A DNA stretch of 46,744 nucleotides from Hyphomicrobiales bacterium (GCA_900468535.1 UBTY01000064.1:1-46744); one strand, 5' to 3'. Counted from the stretch's first letter, positions 1 to 9,800 are shown. Program-made: numbers and translations. The notes: generated by a model not told the origin, from the sequence alone.

Positions 1-181
1 CTACCGTACGAAAGATCGGGGCCTTGGCGTTAAATCGACCACCCGGCACGCTGACGTCACACAGGTTGCCGGATGGCCAACCGGAAGGTTTGGGGCATTC
101 CGATCGAGGCTGCGAACAAGCTCGAACGTGGAAGGTTCCAGAAAAAAAAGCCCGGCGGGAGAGGAAAGAGATGCAGGAGGA

Positions 182-218
182 AAAAGCCAGACCAATTTCG
201 GGGGATGGTCTGGCTTTT
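182..218. terminator. Rho-independent terminator, both directions
   Basis: The arms AAAAGCCAGACCA and TGGTCTGGCTTTT form a near-perfect hairpin with a loop of about 11 bases and A/T tracts on both sides. It sits downstream of the truncated dinB and could stop transcription from either side. Confidence 0.8.
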
Positions 219-309
219 CGGTCCGGGTCGTGCGGTTCCGGACGTGCAACGGCACGCCATGGAACTCGGTCGCAAGGCCGCCCTCGGCCAGAATCTCCTT
301 CAGCCTCGC

Positions 310-694
310 TTCTTGTAGCGACAGGCATGTCCTTCAGGTTCTCGGTGACATCGAGATAGGCTTCGTCGAGCGATAGCGGTTCGATCAACGGGGTGTATTC
401 TGCAAAGATCTCCCGGATCTGGTGCGATACGGCGCGATAGACTTCAAACCGCGGTTTTACGAAAATCAACTCAGGGCATTTTCGGGCGGCTGTAATCGAT
501 GGCATCGCGGAGTGGACGCCGTATTTGCGGGCCTCGTAGCTTGCTGCCGCAACGACGCCCCGTGCGGCAGCGCCTCCGACCGCCAGCGGCTTTCCGCGCA
601 GCTCCGGATTATCGCGCTGTTCGACCGACGCATAAAACGCATCCATGTCGACGTGGATAATCTTTCTGACGGTCGCCGCGGCCATGATATCCAT
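310..694 (-). pseudogene. dinB: DNA polymerase IV (DinB), N-terminal fragment
   Basis: Reading leftwards from the ATG at 694, the frame gives a typical Y-family polymerase N-terminus: the HVDMDAFYASVEQRDNPEL block with the first catalytic Asp, then GKPLAVGG, GVVAAASYEARKYGV, SAMP, and the second catalytic block SLDEAYLDVTENL. Homology stops after the residues MPVAT at about position 318. The rest of the palm, the thumb and the little finger are absent, although the frame stays open to the window edge. A strong terminator hairpin follows at 182-218. The start codon lies 8 bases past the stop of the SOS-boxed 142-residue gene, so the two would be co-transcribed. A catalytically useful polymerase is unlikely. 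Identification is certain; the truncation is clear within the window. Confidence 0.85.
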
Positions 695-702
695 CGGTAT
701 GA

Positions 703-1131
703 TCAGTGGTAGTCGGGACGGCCTTCAGTCGGCCCAGATCTGCTGCCCGGCTCCCAGACGTTTTCCCAGCAATTTGGCTCGGCGAGCTCAGGATCAAACT
801 TCGGATAAGGGCGCGTCTCATCGGGCAGTTCAACCCAGGCCGTATCGCAGGCAAGCGACGAACCGACCTGCAACTCAACAGTGCCGGGGTCTGGCCGATC
901 ACACCGTTCGAAAGGGAATTTGCCGAACCTCATGAGCAGATCGGCGGCGCCCGGGGAAAAATAATAGATCGGCCGAACGTCGCGGCTTCGGTAGAAGGCT
1001 GCGACATCCCAGTCGAAGCTGTCGCGATGAGGCAGAAACAGCCTCAGAAAATGATCCTGGACCGCGAGACGGAGTTCAGGTTCCGACATCGACGATCGTG
1101 CAGGGTCGAGTGTGAGCCAGCGCATGTCCAT
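703..1131 (-). CDS. Hypothetical protein of a LexA-controlled operon (142 aa)
   Basis: I do not recognise a named domain. The ATG at 1131 is preceded by AGGAAAGGA at good spacing, so I prefer it to an in-frame start further upstream. The product is soluble, acidic and rich in Asp, Pro, Trp and Phe, with no signal peptide or membrane segment. An SOS box lies 19 bases upstream of the start, and the dinB start follows the stop by 8 bases, so the gene is almost certainly the first gene of a DNA-damage-induced dinB operon. Function is unknown; a role accompanying translesion synthesis is an inference from context only. Confidence 0.75.
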   Translation of the reverse strand: MDMRWLTLDPARSSMSEPELRLAVQDHFLRLFLPHRDSFDWDVAAFYRSRDVRPIYYFSPGAADLLMRFGKFPFERCDRPDPGTVELQVGSSLACDTAWVELPDETRPYPKFDPELAEPNCWENVWEPGSRSGPTEGRPDYH

Positions 1132-1149
1132 ATCCTTTCCTAGTGGAAA

Positions 1150-1164
1150 GAACAAAATAAGAAC
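1150..1164. promoter_or_regulatory. LexA (SOS) box, alphaproteobacterial type
   Basis: GAAC-AAAATAA-GAAC matches exactly the direct-repeat SOS box GAAC/GTTC-N7-GAAC/GTTC known for LexA of Rhizobiales. It lies just upstream of the leftward 142-aa gene and dinB fragment. A second box of the same form precedes imuA at 4551. Confidence 0.88.
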
Positions 1165-1212
1165 ATTATACGCATGAGTCAAATGCCGCGAGGGCGATTG
1201 TGACGATCGCGA

Positions 1213-1419
1213 TCAGATCGGGCGAACGTTTTCGGCCTTGGACTTTCCGGTCTTGCGATCCTGACCCAGATCATAGCTGACATTCTGGCCGTCTCGCAGT
1301 GATCCACCCTGTACCGCGGAGATATGGACGAACACGTCAGGGCCACCATTGTCAGGCGTGATGAAGCCGAAGCCCTTGTCCTGATTGAAAAACTTTACAG
1401 TGCCGTTCGCCACGAACAT
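1213..1419 (-). CDS. Cold-shock domain protein (CspA family)
   Basis: This 68-residue protein has the complete cold-shock OB fold with both RNA-binding motifs: RNP1 in KGFGFITPD and RNP2 in VFVHISAV. It starts MFVANGTVKFFNQDKGFGF, the usual family beginning, so I take the ATG at 1419 although the frame is open further upstream. Family members bind single-stranded RNA or DNA and act as RNA chaperones in cold, stress or stationary phase. It stands alone between the SOS operon and a run of small genes. Length and sequence are normal and nothing looks damaged. Confidence 0.95.
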   Translation of the reverse strand: MFVANGTVKFFNQDKGFGFITPDNGGPDVFVHISAVQGGSLRDGQNVSYDLGQDRKTGKSKAENVRPI

Positions 1420-1510
1420 TCTCCAAATGTCAGCGTTTGAAGAGGAATCATAGACCGACAGGCAATCGCAAGCAAGCAGCGCTGCGGCGGAGTCCATTGC
1501 AGTCTATCGC

Positions 1511-1672
1511 GTGTCGGTCATCGTGAAATCTCCGGCGATCGAAGAGCTGCAAGCCACGCTGCGGATCAGAGCCGAGAACGCTTGCAACAACCTCATCGAG
1601 CCCATTGCGGTGGTCCGCTGGCAGGTCGTCACGCGCGGCACCCGCCCTTGGACCACGGCGCGTGGCAAATAA
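1511..1672 (+). CDS. Possible small hypothetical protein (about 53 aa)
   Basis: A short open frame with GTG starts at 1511 or 1523 encodes a protein-like sequence (KSPAIEELQATLRIRAENAC, then IEPIAVVRWQVVTRGTRPW). There is no ATG and no clear ribosome binding site. It may be a degraded or GTG-started rhizobial small protein. Function is unknown. Confidence 0.35.
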   Translation: MSVIVKSPAIEELQATLRIRAENACNNLIEPIAVVRWQVVTRGTRPWTTARGK

Positions 1673-1805
1673 TCTTTGTTTCCCGTTGACGTCCTGCTTG
1701 ATCGGGCATTCACACCACCTCGTCTGCTGACGAGAAAGACTTAGCGCGCAGGAAGAAACAGCGTAGATTAGTTGGGGTCCATCATCTCGAACGAAACCGG
1801 CAGCC

Positions 1806-1982
1806 ATGGTCGCAGGAAATAAATCATCGCAAAGCGGGCCGCAGAAACGGCCCCGCAAATTCAATCCCAAGCGAGGCCCCAAACCGGCTGTACTCGCCGA
1901 GGCCAATCGCACTGTTCTATTGATAGCCTCGTTGGTTTTGGTCGCTTTTCTTTTGGTCATAGCGATTCAGGTAGTGTGGTAA
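1806..1982 (+). CDS. Small single-pass membrane protein (58 aa)
   Basis: The N-terminal 30 residues are strongly basic (KRPRKFNPKRGPK) and the last 22 residues form one hydrophobic helix (TVLLIASLVLVAFLLVIAIQ). This predicts a tail-anchored inner-membrane protein with a positively charged cytoplasmic domain. A rightward hairpin terminator lies about 110 bases downstream. I recognise no named family. Composition and organisation argue for a real gene despite its short length. Confidence 0.6.
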   Translation: MVAGNKSSQSGPQKRPRKFNPKRGPKPAVLAEANRTVLLIASLVLVAFLLVIAIQVVW

Positions 1983-2034
1983 CCCCTATCATCGATGAAA
2001 ATTTCGGCTTTTTAAGTTATTCGGAATATAACAA

Positions 2035-2058
2035 GGCGCACCAAAAGAAACGTGCGCC
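2035..2058. other. Hairpin GGCGCAC/GTGCGCC
   Basis: A perfect 7-base stem with a 10-base loop lies between the small membrane protein gene and the terminator at 2090. There is no T-run, so it is more likely an RNA-stabilising hairpin than a terminator. Confidence 0.4.
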
Positions 2059-2089
2059 ACTGTCACCGCCTTCGGACGTGAAAACTGAA

Positions 2090-2119
2090 GCCCTCGTTCC
2101 CCTGCGAGGGCTTTCCTTT
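2090..2119 (+). terminator. Rho-independent terminator
   Basis: GCCCTCG and CGAGGGC pair around an 8-base loop and are followed by TTTCCTTT. It is placed to end the rightward transcript of the small membrane protein gene. Confidence 0.75.
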
Positions 2120-2159
2120 GCATGGTCGCCGTTTAGCCGTGATAGGCGGGACGCCGCCG

Positions 2160-2381
2160 CTACTCCGCGGCTTGAGGCAGCGCGTAACCGTCCAGCGGCT
2201 CGACGAGCGCAATAATCTCGAAATCAGTGATCATGTGGTGTTGCTCGGAGCCGAGCATCGCCAAGGTCCAGAAATCCGGATCTTCGCCGAAGATCGTCGA
2301 CACTTGCACGATCGTCGTGCGGCCAGCGGTATGCCTGTCGGATCGCGCCCAGTAAAATGCGTCTGGAACCAAACTCTTCAT
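2160..2381 (-). CDS. Conserved-looking hypothetical protein (73 aa)
   Basis: The ATG at 2381 follows GGGGAG with 8 bases spacing, which decides the start. The protein is soluble, has one Trp-rich stretch (EDPDFWTLAMLG) and ends PQAAE. No named domain is recognised. It lies directly downstream of the SRAP gene on the same strand with an 75-base gap, so it may share that transcript. Function is unknown. Confidence 0.6.
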   Translation of the reverse strand: MKSLVPDAFYWARSDRHTAGRTTIVQVSTIFGEDPDFWTLAMLGSEQHHMITDFEIIALVEPLDGYALPQAAE

Positions 2382-2456
2382 AACGTCTACTCCCCACACA
2401 AGGCGGCCACGATAGCAGGAAACTCAAATATGACCATTGCTCGTATTGGCAAGTCT

Positions 2457-3230
2457 CTAAAGCAGGCGGACTTGTTCGACGGGTTCTCCTGATGTCGACA
2501 CGATCGTCGATCCATAGGCCTCGCGCGAGGAAATGATCAGCGCATCATTCGCAAGCGGTCGGGCGAGATCCTTTGCCTCTTCCCAGGGCGCCCGCATCCA
2601 GGTGTCCGTCTCTTCCCTGGTCAGTAACAAGACCGGCATTGCCTTCTCGTGGATCGGCTTCACCAGATCGTTGGGATCCGTCGTCAGAAACCCATAGAGG
2701 TCGTCGGTGGTCAGGCCGTCCCTGACCTTCCGGACACTCTTCCATTGCGGCACATGAATGCCGGCAAAGAACATCAGGGACATTTCCTCGTCGCGGGCAA
2801 ACCAGGCATTCGGGACATTGCCGCCGTCTTCCTTGCTTGCCGGATCCGGCTCCGCGAAGCTGGTGACCGGCACAAGACAACGATGCTCGACGCCGAACCA
2901 CCGCGTCCAATGGGGGAAACTGAGCTTGCGGACATTGGTCGTGCCCCGGTCTGCTTCCATGCGGATCAGCTCATCCAGATCGAACGGCTTACCCTTGGCG
3001 GCAAGCTTCTCGGCCTTGGCCTTGGCTGCCTTTTCTAACGCAAAACGCGGGGAGGGAAGTCCCCAGCGCGCGTGCACCAGCTGCTTCTTGCCGTCAGCAG
3101 TATTGCGGACGATCGGGCCCATCTGGTCGGGGTTCATCTGGTAGGCCGGCATCAGGTTGATGAGGCTTTCGACATCCTGGGCCCATTTCGAGACCCAGTC
3201 CTTGTCTTCCATGCGATAGAGATTGCACAT
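2457..3230 (-). CDS. SOS response-associated peptidase family protein (SRAP; YedK/HMCES-like)
   Basis: SRAP proteins sense abasic sites in single-stranded DNA and form a stable thiazolidine crosslink through Cys2, shielding the lesion. Here Cys2 follows the initiator Met (MCNLYR), which needs exact N-terminal processing and fixes the start at 3230. The conserved acidic SFAEP (Glu127) and the PIHEKAMPVLL motif (His194) correspond to the known active-site Glu and His. At 257 residues it is of usual size and intact. It lies 57 bases downstream of the DNA ligase on the same strand and within 2 kb of the imuABC cassette, so a role in tolerance of damaged single-stranded DNA is plausible. No SOS box is visible directly upstream. 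Confidence 0.93.
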   Translation of the reverse strand: MCNLYRMEDKDWVSKWAQDVESLINLMPAYQMNPDQMGPIVRNTADGKKQLVHARWGLPSPRFALEKAAKAKAEKLAAKGKPFDLDELIRMEADRGTTNVRKLSFPHWTRWFGVEHRCLVPVTSFAEPDPASKEDGGNVPNAWFARDEEMSLMFFAGIHVPQWKSVRKVRDGLTTDDLYGFLTTDPNDLVKPIHEKAMPVLLLTREETDTWMRAPWEEAKDLARPLANDALIISSREAYGSTIVSTSGEPVEQVRLL

Positions 3231-3287
3231 CCGCCTTCGTCCCTCCCGATAGACCCGGACCTAACTTAGTGCGTGTCATGCCATGCG

Positions 3288-4343
3288 CTAATCGAGACGG
3301 AAGACTTCCGCGTTGTCCTGGCGCTCCCGCAGTCCCTTGTAGGAGGCATGGCGCAGCTTCTCGTCCGTCGTCCAGGCTCGGAATTCGATCTCGGCGATCA
3401 AGGTTGGCTCAACCCAAACGACATTGCCGCCGGCACCAGCCGCCTCTACCGGTGGCCGCTTCTGCCTCCAACGCAACTTGTCCAGCGTCTTGCGCAGTTT
3501 CGTGGTCTCTGCTTCCTTGAAGCCGGTCCCGACGTTTCCGACATGCACGAGCTCGTCGCCGCGATAGGCCGCAAGCACCAAGGAGGCGAAGCCGCCGGTC
3601 AGCGTGGTCGAAGGTTCATAGCCAACAATGAAGAAAGCCTCGCTCGCGACGCATTTGACCTTCACCCAGTCGCCAGTCCGGCCGGATCGATAAGGCTGAT
3701 CCCGGTCCTTGCCGACAATCCCTTCCAGGCCGAAGCGACAGGCGTGCTCCAGCAGGACCTCAGGATCGGCGTCAAGCTCCTCCGAGATTTGGATCGCGCC
3801 GTCCTTGCCGTCCAAAAGATCCTCAAGCAGGTGGCGGCGGGAGCCATACTCGACACCGCGCAGATCGTGACCGTCGAGATAGATGAGGTCGAAGGCATAG
3901 AGCATGGCATCGGATGCCCGGTTTCCGGCCTTGGTTCCCGAGGCGCCTAGCGACTTCTGCAGCAGCCCGAAATCCGACCGACCCTCTGCATCGAGAACGA
4001 CAGCCTCGCCATCGATGATCATTGTCGCAGGACCGAGCGCCCGAGCCGCCTCCGCGATCTCTGGAAACCGATGCGTCCAGTCATGGCCGCCGCGCGTCAG
4101 GATCCTGACGCCTTGCGGCTCGACGTGCACGGCCAGCCGATATCCGTCCCACTTGACCTCCCACGCCCATTGGTCTCCACGCGGTGGCCGCTGCTTGACC
4201 TTGGCGAGCGCCGGCTCAACCCGGTCAGGCATGGGATCGAACAGAAGTTGCGGCTGGGCAGGATTGCGCTTCCGCTGCGGCTTCGAGCGGATTGGAGCGT
4301 CGGTATCACGAAGGAGCGGCTTTGATCTCGGTGGCTTCGTCAT
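3288..4343 (-). CDS. ATP-dependent DNA ligase (LigD-type ligase domain only)
   Basis: This 351-residue protein carries the nucleotidyltransferase and OB domains of the LigC/LigD ligases that seal nicks during bacterial end joining. Motif I is EVKWDGYR with adenylated Lys64; later come IIDGEAVVLD, AFDLIYLDG, LEGIVGK and WVKVKC (motif V), then the OB fold with FIVGYEPS and VGTGF. The polymerase and phosphoesterase domains of full LigD are absent, and no Ku gene is seen in the window. About 35 basic residues precede the catalytic core. It is the upstream partner of the SRAP gene and diverges from imuA across 293 bases. Confidence 0.92.
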   Translation of the reverse strand: MTKPPRSKPLLRDTDAPIRSKPQRKRNPAQPQLLFDPMPDRVEPALAKVKQRPPRGDQWAWEVKWDGYRLAVHVEPQGVRILTRGGHDWTHRFPEIAEAARALGPATMIIDGEAVVLDAEGRSDFGLLQKSLGASGTKAGNRASDAMLYAFDLIYLDGHDLRGVEYGSRRHLLEDLLDGKDGAIQISEELDADPEVLLEHACRFGLEGIVGKDRDQPYRSGRTGDWVKVKCVASEAFFIVGYEPSTTLTGGFASLVLAAYRGDELVHVGNVGTGFKEAETTKLRKTLDKLRWRQKRPPVEAAGAGGNVVWVEPTLIAEIEFRAWTTDEKLRHASYKGLRERQDNAEVFRLD

Positions 4344-4550
4344 GGCGGCAGTTCAGCAGGGAAAGTTTAAGAACACTGTGACGATCTCAGCTTTATCCCC
4401 GTTATCCAAGCGGAGAGTGACCTCGACCGCCGTGACCGGAAAAAATTATACAACGCGCTACCCGCCTGATTTCGATGGCAATTCGCGGATTTTCTAACAT
4501 TCAGGATAATATTCCCATCCTCTGGGTTGCTTGACTCTTTCTTGCGACAG

Positions 4551-4565
4551 GAACAGAAACAGAAC
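4551..4565. promoter_or_regulatory. LexA (SOS) box upstream of imuA
   Basis: GAAC-AGAAACA-GAAC is an exact GAAC-N7-GAAC direct repeat, 71 bases before the imuA start codon. SOS control of imuA-imuB-dnaE2 is established in Caulobacter and rhizobia, so this box is very likely functional. The divergent ligase gene starts 208 bases away and could also be affected. Confidence 0.9.
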
Positions 4566-4636
4566 ATCCGCATTTTGTCCAGCATGATGCTGGTCCAAAA
4601 TACTGCCGCACACGACCTTGAAGGGAGCCGTGACCG

Positions 4637-5389
4637 ATGACTGCTGCCCGTGAACAGGTCATTTATGAACTCCGCGAGCGGATCTCGACGATGCAAGGCG
4701 TGTCGCCCAGGAAGGCCGGCTGTCTTGCCTTCGGTGTGCCTGACATCGATGCCATCCTGCCGGGCGGTGGCCTGGCCTACGGCGCACTGCATGAGTTCGC
4801 CGGCGGCGGGGCAGGGACGGTCGATGGGACGGCGGCAGCATTATTTGCCGCCGGCATTGCCGCGCGCACCAAAGGTCCGATCGTCTGGTGCCTCACGCGC
4901 CCGGACCTGTTCTTTCCGGCGCTTGCACAGGTCGGCCTCCATCCTGACCGCGTCATCTTCGTCGAATCCGACAAGGAAGAGGACGTGTTGGCCAACATGG
5001 AGGAGGGACTTTCCTTCGGCGGCCTTGGTGCTGTCGTCGGCGAGCTTGTCCGCATGCCTATGGTGAGTTCCCGCCGGCTGCAGCTGGCGGCCGAGCGTAC
5101 CGGCACGATGGCGCTCGCCGTTCGGCGATGGCGGCGGCAGACGGAAGCCAGTGACTTCGGCCAGCCGACGGCCTCGACGACACGGTGGCGGGTGAGCGTC
5201 ATGCCGTCGGAAGAACTGCCCGTGCCAGGTGTCGGTCGCGCCCAATGGCTGCTGGAATTGATGCGCGTGAAAGCGGGTGAGTGTGCTGAGTTTCTCGTGA
5301 GGGCGTGCGATGACCAGGGTCGTCTCGATCTATCTTCCGGATCTGCCGACGGATCGCATTCGCCGCGCCGATCCCACAATTCCGCCTGA
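4637..5389 (+). CDS. imuA: ImuA, SOS mutasome accessory protein
   Basis: ImuA is a RecA/SulA-like accessory factor that acts with ImuB and DnaE2 in SOS mutagenesis. The protein (250 aa) starts MTAAREQVIYELRERI and has the conserved early block CLAFGVPDIDAILPGGGL followed by GALHEFAG and a central VIFVESDKEEDVLANMEEGL. The ATG follows GGGAG and the next upstream feature is the SOS box. Its last 80 bases overlap imuB in another frame, which is typical of this operon and suggests translational coupling. Length is normal for the family. Confidence 0.92.
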   Translation: MTAAREQVIYELRERISTMQGVSPRKAGCLAFGVPDIDAILPGGGLAYGALHEFAGGGAGTVDGTAAALFAAGIAARTKGPIVWCLTRPDLFFPALAQVGLHPDRVIFVESDKEEDVLANMEEGLSFGGLGAVVGELVRMPMVSSRRLQLAAERTGTMALAVRRWRRQTEASDFGQPTASTTRWRVSVMPSEELPVPGVGRAQWLLELMRVKAGECAEFLVRACDDQGRLDLSSGSADGSHSPRRSHNSA

Positions 5390-6821
5390 GCAGGCCATCG
5401 CCGTGATCGCGAAAAGCGGCTCGAAGCGATGGGTCTCGGCTGCCGATGCCGCAGCCCGCAAGGCCGGAGTCCATGTCGGCATGCCGGCGGCAAAGGCGCA
5501 GGCGCTGTTTCGCGGCCTGATGCTTGTTGATGCCGATGCCAGTGCCGATGCCGCCGCACTGGAGAGGATCACGCTCTGGGCGCTGACACTCTATTCGCCT
5601 GTCGTTGCCGTCGACGGGATCGATGGCATCGTCATGGATACCGAAGGTGCGGATCATCTGCAGGGCGGGGAACGTCCCATGGTCACGAAGATCGCCAATC
5701 AGTTTCGGGCAAAGACGCTGACTGCCCGTGTCGCCGTCGCCGATACCTGGGGAGCGGCGCATGCTTGTGCCCGCGCGATCGGCCGCGAGACCGTCATCGT
5801 ACCTTCAGGCGAGACGGTCCGCGCCGTCGAACAGCTGCCGATCAGGCTGCTGCGTCTGCCGCCAGCGATCGTCGGCGACCTGCGCACCCTCGGCTTCCAG
5901 ACGATCGGGGAACTTGCCAACACGCCACGCGCGCCGCTCGCCCTTCGCTTCGGCCCTGAGATCGGTCGCCGTCTTGACCAGATCTTCGGTCGAACGTCAG
6001 AGCCGATCGACCCGATCCGCACCGCCGATCTCATCGAGGTTTCCAGGGCCTTTGCCGAACCGATCGGGGCAGCCGAGACCATCGACAAATATGTCGGCCG
6101 CCTTGTTGTGCATCTGATCGAGGAGCTGCAGAAGCGCGGGCTTGGCGTGCGCCGCGCTGACCTCATCGTCGAGAAGGTCGATGGTACAAGACAGGCGATA
6201 CGGGCGGGCACCGCCAAGCCCGCCCGCGATGTCGCCTGGCTGACCAAGCTGTTTCGCGATCGGACGGAAAAGATCGAGCCGGGTTTCGGCATCGAGAAGC
6301 TGACCCTGGTCGCCGTGATAGTCGAGCCATTGGACGAGGCCCAAAGATCGTCCTCGCTGGTCGAGGAGGAGATCACCGACGTGACACCGCTGATAGACAT
6401 CTACGGCAATCGTGGCCAGCGGGTCTACCGTGTCGCGCCCGTGGCCTCCGACGTGCCCGAACGTTCTATCAGGCGCATCAGCGCCGCGGCCGATCCGGTC
6501 GCTGTCGCATGGGTCGGCCATTGGCGCCGGCCGGTCCGGCTTCTCCCCCGGCCGGAGTTGATCGAGGCGATCGCGCTGATGCCTGACCGTCCGCCGGTCT
6601 CGATCGTCTGGCGTGGCAAGCGCCGGAAGGTTAAGCGCGCCGATGGCCCGGAGCGCATCTTCGGGGAATGGTGGCGGCGCGATGCCGAGATGGAGGCTGT
6701 CCGCGACTACTTCGTCATCGAGGACGAGGCCGGCGAGCGGTTCTGGGTGTTCAGATCGGGGGATGGTGTCGATCCCGAGACCGGATCACACCGCTGGTTC
6801 ATGCACGGGATCTTCGCATGA
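5310..6821 (+). CDS. imuB: ImuB, catalytically inactive Y-family polymerase homologue
   Basis: ImuB is the hub of the mutasome, binding DnaE2, ImuA and the beta clamp. The sequence (503 aa) is a Y-family fold: MTRVVSIYLPDLPTDRI at the N-terminus, GMPAAKAQAL, then a helix-hairpin-helix region (LRTLGFQTIGELA) and a little-finger domain. The catalytic acidic residues of active Y-family enzymes are missing: LPDLPTD replaces DMDAFYA, and no SLDEAY block occurs. A RLLPRPELIEA stretch near residue 410 is where rhizobial ImuB proteins carry a clamp-binding-like segment; that role here is inference. The gene overlaps imuA by 80 bases and dnaE2 by an ATGA. Confidence 0.93.
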   Translation: MTRVVSIYLPDLPTDRIRRADPTIPPEQAIAVIAKSGSKRWVSAADAAARKAGVHVGMPAAKAQALFRGLMLVDADASADAAALERITLWALTLYSPVVAVDGIDGIVMDTEGADHLQGGERPMVTKIANQFRAKTLTARVAVADTWGAAHACARAIGRETVIVPSGETVRAVEQLPIRLLRLPPAIVGDLRTLGFQTIGELANTPRAPLALRFGPEIGRRLDQIFGRTSEPIDPIRTADLIEVSRAFAEPIGAAETIDKYVGRLVVHLIEELQKRGLGVRRADLIVEKVDGTRQAIRAGTAKPARDVAWLTKLFRDRTEKIEPGFGIEKLTLVAVIVEPLDEAQRSSSLVEEEITDVTPLIDIYGNRGQRVYRVAPVASDVPERSIRRISAAADPVAVAWVGHWRRPVRLLPRPELIEAIALMPDRPPVSIVWRGKRRKVKRADGPERIFGEWWRRDAEMEAVRDYFVIEDEAGERFWVFRSGDGVDPETGSHRWFMHGIFA

Positions 6822-9800
6822 GCTACGCCGAGCTGCAGGTCACCACGCATTTTTCTTTCCTGCGCGGAGCATCCTCGGCGCAGGAGCTGTTCGAGACGGC
6901 CAAGGCGCTGGGCATCGAGGCGGTCGGTGTTGTCGATCGCAATTCGCTAGCAGGCATCGTCCGGGCGTTGGAGGCATCGCGCGCCACGGGCCTGCGTCTG
7001 GTTGTCGGCTGCCGGCTGGATTTGGCCGACGGCATGTCGGTGCTGGTTTATCCGACCGATCGCGCCGCCTATTCTCGCCTGACCCGGCTGATCACGCTCG
7101 GCAAGTCGCGCGGCGGCAAGAACAACTGCATCCTGCACTGGGACGATGTCGTCGCCTATTCCGACGGCATGATCGGGATCCTGGTGCCGGATCTCGCTGA
7201 CGAGACCTGCGCAGTGCAGCTCAGGAAGATGGCTGAGGTGTTTTCCGATCGTGCCTATGTCTCGCTTTGCCTGCGCCGACGGCCGAACGACCAGCTGCGA
7301 CTGCACGAGATCTCCAATCTGGCGTCGCGGTTCAAGGTGAAGACAGTCGTCACCAACGACGTGTTGTTTCATGAGCCGGGTCGGCGGCAGCTACAGGACA
7401 TCGTCACCTGTATTCGCCACAACACCACGATCGACGATATCGGCTTCGAGCGTGAGCGCCATGCCGATCGGTTCCTGAAGCCACCCGAGGAAATGCAGCG
7501 CCTGTTTCCCCGCTATCCGGAGGCCCTCGCGCGAACGATGGAGATTGTCCGGCGCTGCACCTTTTCGCTGGAGGAGCTAACCTACCAATATCCTGAAGAA
7601 GCGATCGTGCCGGGCAAGGATGCCCAGGCCTCGCTCGAGCATTATGTCTGGGAGTGCGTGCCTGATCGCTATCCGGAGGGACTGCCGCCGGATGTGCTGA
7701 AGACCGTGCGCCACGAACTCGATCTCATCCGCATGATGAAATATGCCCCATACTTCCTGACGGTGTTTTCGATCGTCCGTTTCGCTCGAAGCCAGGGCAT
7801 CCTGTGTCAGGGCCGAGGTTCGGCGGCCAACTCGGCGGTTTGCTATATCCTTGGTATTACCTCGATCGATCCAGTAAACGGCAACCTGCTGTTCGAGCGC
7901 TTCGTTTCACAGGAGCGCGACGAACCGCCCGATATCGATGTCGACTTCGAGCACGAGCGGCGCGAAGAGGTCATCCAGTGGATCTACAAGACCTATGGCC
8001 GCGAGAAGGCGGCCCTTTGCGCCACCGTCACCCGCTATCGTGCCCGCGGCGCCATCAGAGATGTCGGCAAGGCGCTCGGTCTGCCGGAAGACGTCATCAA
8101 GGCACTGTCGTCGGGCATGTGGTCCTGGTCGGAGGAGGTCTGTGATCGCAATGTGCGTGAGCTCAATCTCAACCCTGATGATCGGCGTCTCGTCCTCACC
8201 CTGAAACTGGCGCAGCAACTGATGGGCGCACCCCGCCATCTCGGCCAGCATCCCGGCGGTTTCGTCCTCACGCACGACCGGCTCGACGACCTGGTGCCGA
8301 TCGAGCCGGCGACGATGAAAGACCGCCAGATCATCGAATGGGACAAGGATGATGTCGAGGCTTTGAAGTTCATGAAGGTCGATGTGCTCGCATTGGGGAT
8401 GCTGACCTGCATGGCCAAGGCCTTCGATCTGATCCGTGAGCACAATGGTGACGATCTCGACCTGTCGAACATCCGGCAGGAAGACCAGAAGACCTACGCG
8501 ATGATCCGCAAGGCCGATACGCTGGGCACCTTCCAGATCGAAAGTCGGGCGCAGATGGCCATGTTGCCGCGCCTGAAACCCCGCACCTTCTACGATCTCG
8601 TCGTGCAGGTGGCGATCGTGCGGCCCGGGCCGATCCAAGGCGACATGGTGCATCCCTATCTTCGGCGGCGCGAGGGCAAGGAGGCAGTCGAATATCCGAC
8701 GCCCGAGCTGGAGGCGGTGCTTGGCAAGACGCTTGGCGTGCCGCTGTTTCAGGAAAGCGCGATGCGGGTCGCAATGGTCTGTGCCGGCTTTACCGGCGGC
8801 GAGGCCGATCAGTTGCGCAAGTCGATGGCGACCTTCAAGTTCACGGGTGGCGTCTCACGCTTCAAGGAGAAGCTGGTCTCCGGCATGGTCAAGAATGGCT
8901 ACTCGCCGGAGTTTGCCGAAAAGACCTTCAGCCAGCTCGAAGGCTTCGGCTCCTATGGTTTTCCGGAAAGCCATGCGGCATCCTTCGCGCTGATCGCCTA
9001 TGCATCAAACTACGTCAAATGCCATTATCCGGAGGCTTTCTGCGCAGCGCTGATCAATTCGCAACCGATGGGCTTTTACGCGCCGGCGCAGATCGTCGGC
9101 GATGCCAGGGCGCACGGCGTCGAGGTGCGGCCGGTCTGCATCAATCGATCCAGGTGGGATTGCACGCTGGAGCGGATCGGCAAGTCTGATCGCCATGCCG
9201 TCAGGCTCGGCTTCCGGCGGGTGAAAGGTTTGGCCGTCGCCGATGCGGCCCGGATCGTGACCGCGCGGATGAACAGCGCCTTCGCGTCTGTCGATGATAT
9301 GTGGCGCAGGTCGGGCGTGCCGACGGAAGCGCTTGTCCAGCTTGCCAAGGCCGATGCCTTCCTGCCTTCGCTGAAGCTGGAACGTCGCGATGCGCTCTGG
9401 GCGATCAAGGCATTGCGCGATGATCCTCTACCGCTATTCGCTGCAGCGTCAGAGCGGGAGATGGCCGCGATTGCGGAACAGCGGGAGCCGGAGGTGGAAC
9501 TCCGGCAGATGACCGATGGGCACAATGTTATCGAGGACTATAGCCATACCGGGCTGACCTTGCGCCAGCATCCGATCGCTTTCCTGCGCAAGGATCTTAC
9601 TGCTCGCAATATCATCACCTGTGCCGAGGCGATGAGTTCGCGGGATGGGCAATGGGTCTGTACCGCTGGCCTTGTTCTGGTGCGGCAGAAGCCGGGATCG
9701 GCCAAAGGTGTGATGTTCATTACCATCGAGGACGAGACCGGGCCTGCCAACCTTGTCGTCTGGCCAACGCTGTTCGAGAAGCGCCGACGTGTCGTTCTGG

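Noticed and set aside
1..255. Leftward frame of 84 codons at the left edge as a gene
   Set aside because: It reads straight through the terminator hairpin at 182-218 and has no similarity that I recognise; the terminator argues against coding.
1448..1960. Leftward open frame of 170 codons
   Set aside because: It lies antisense to the well-formed small membrane protein gene (1806-1982), its composition is unlike protein, and it has no ribosome binding site.
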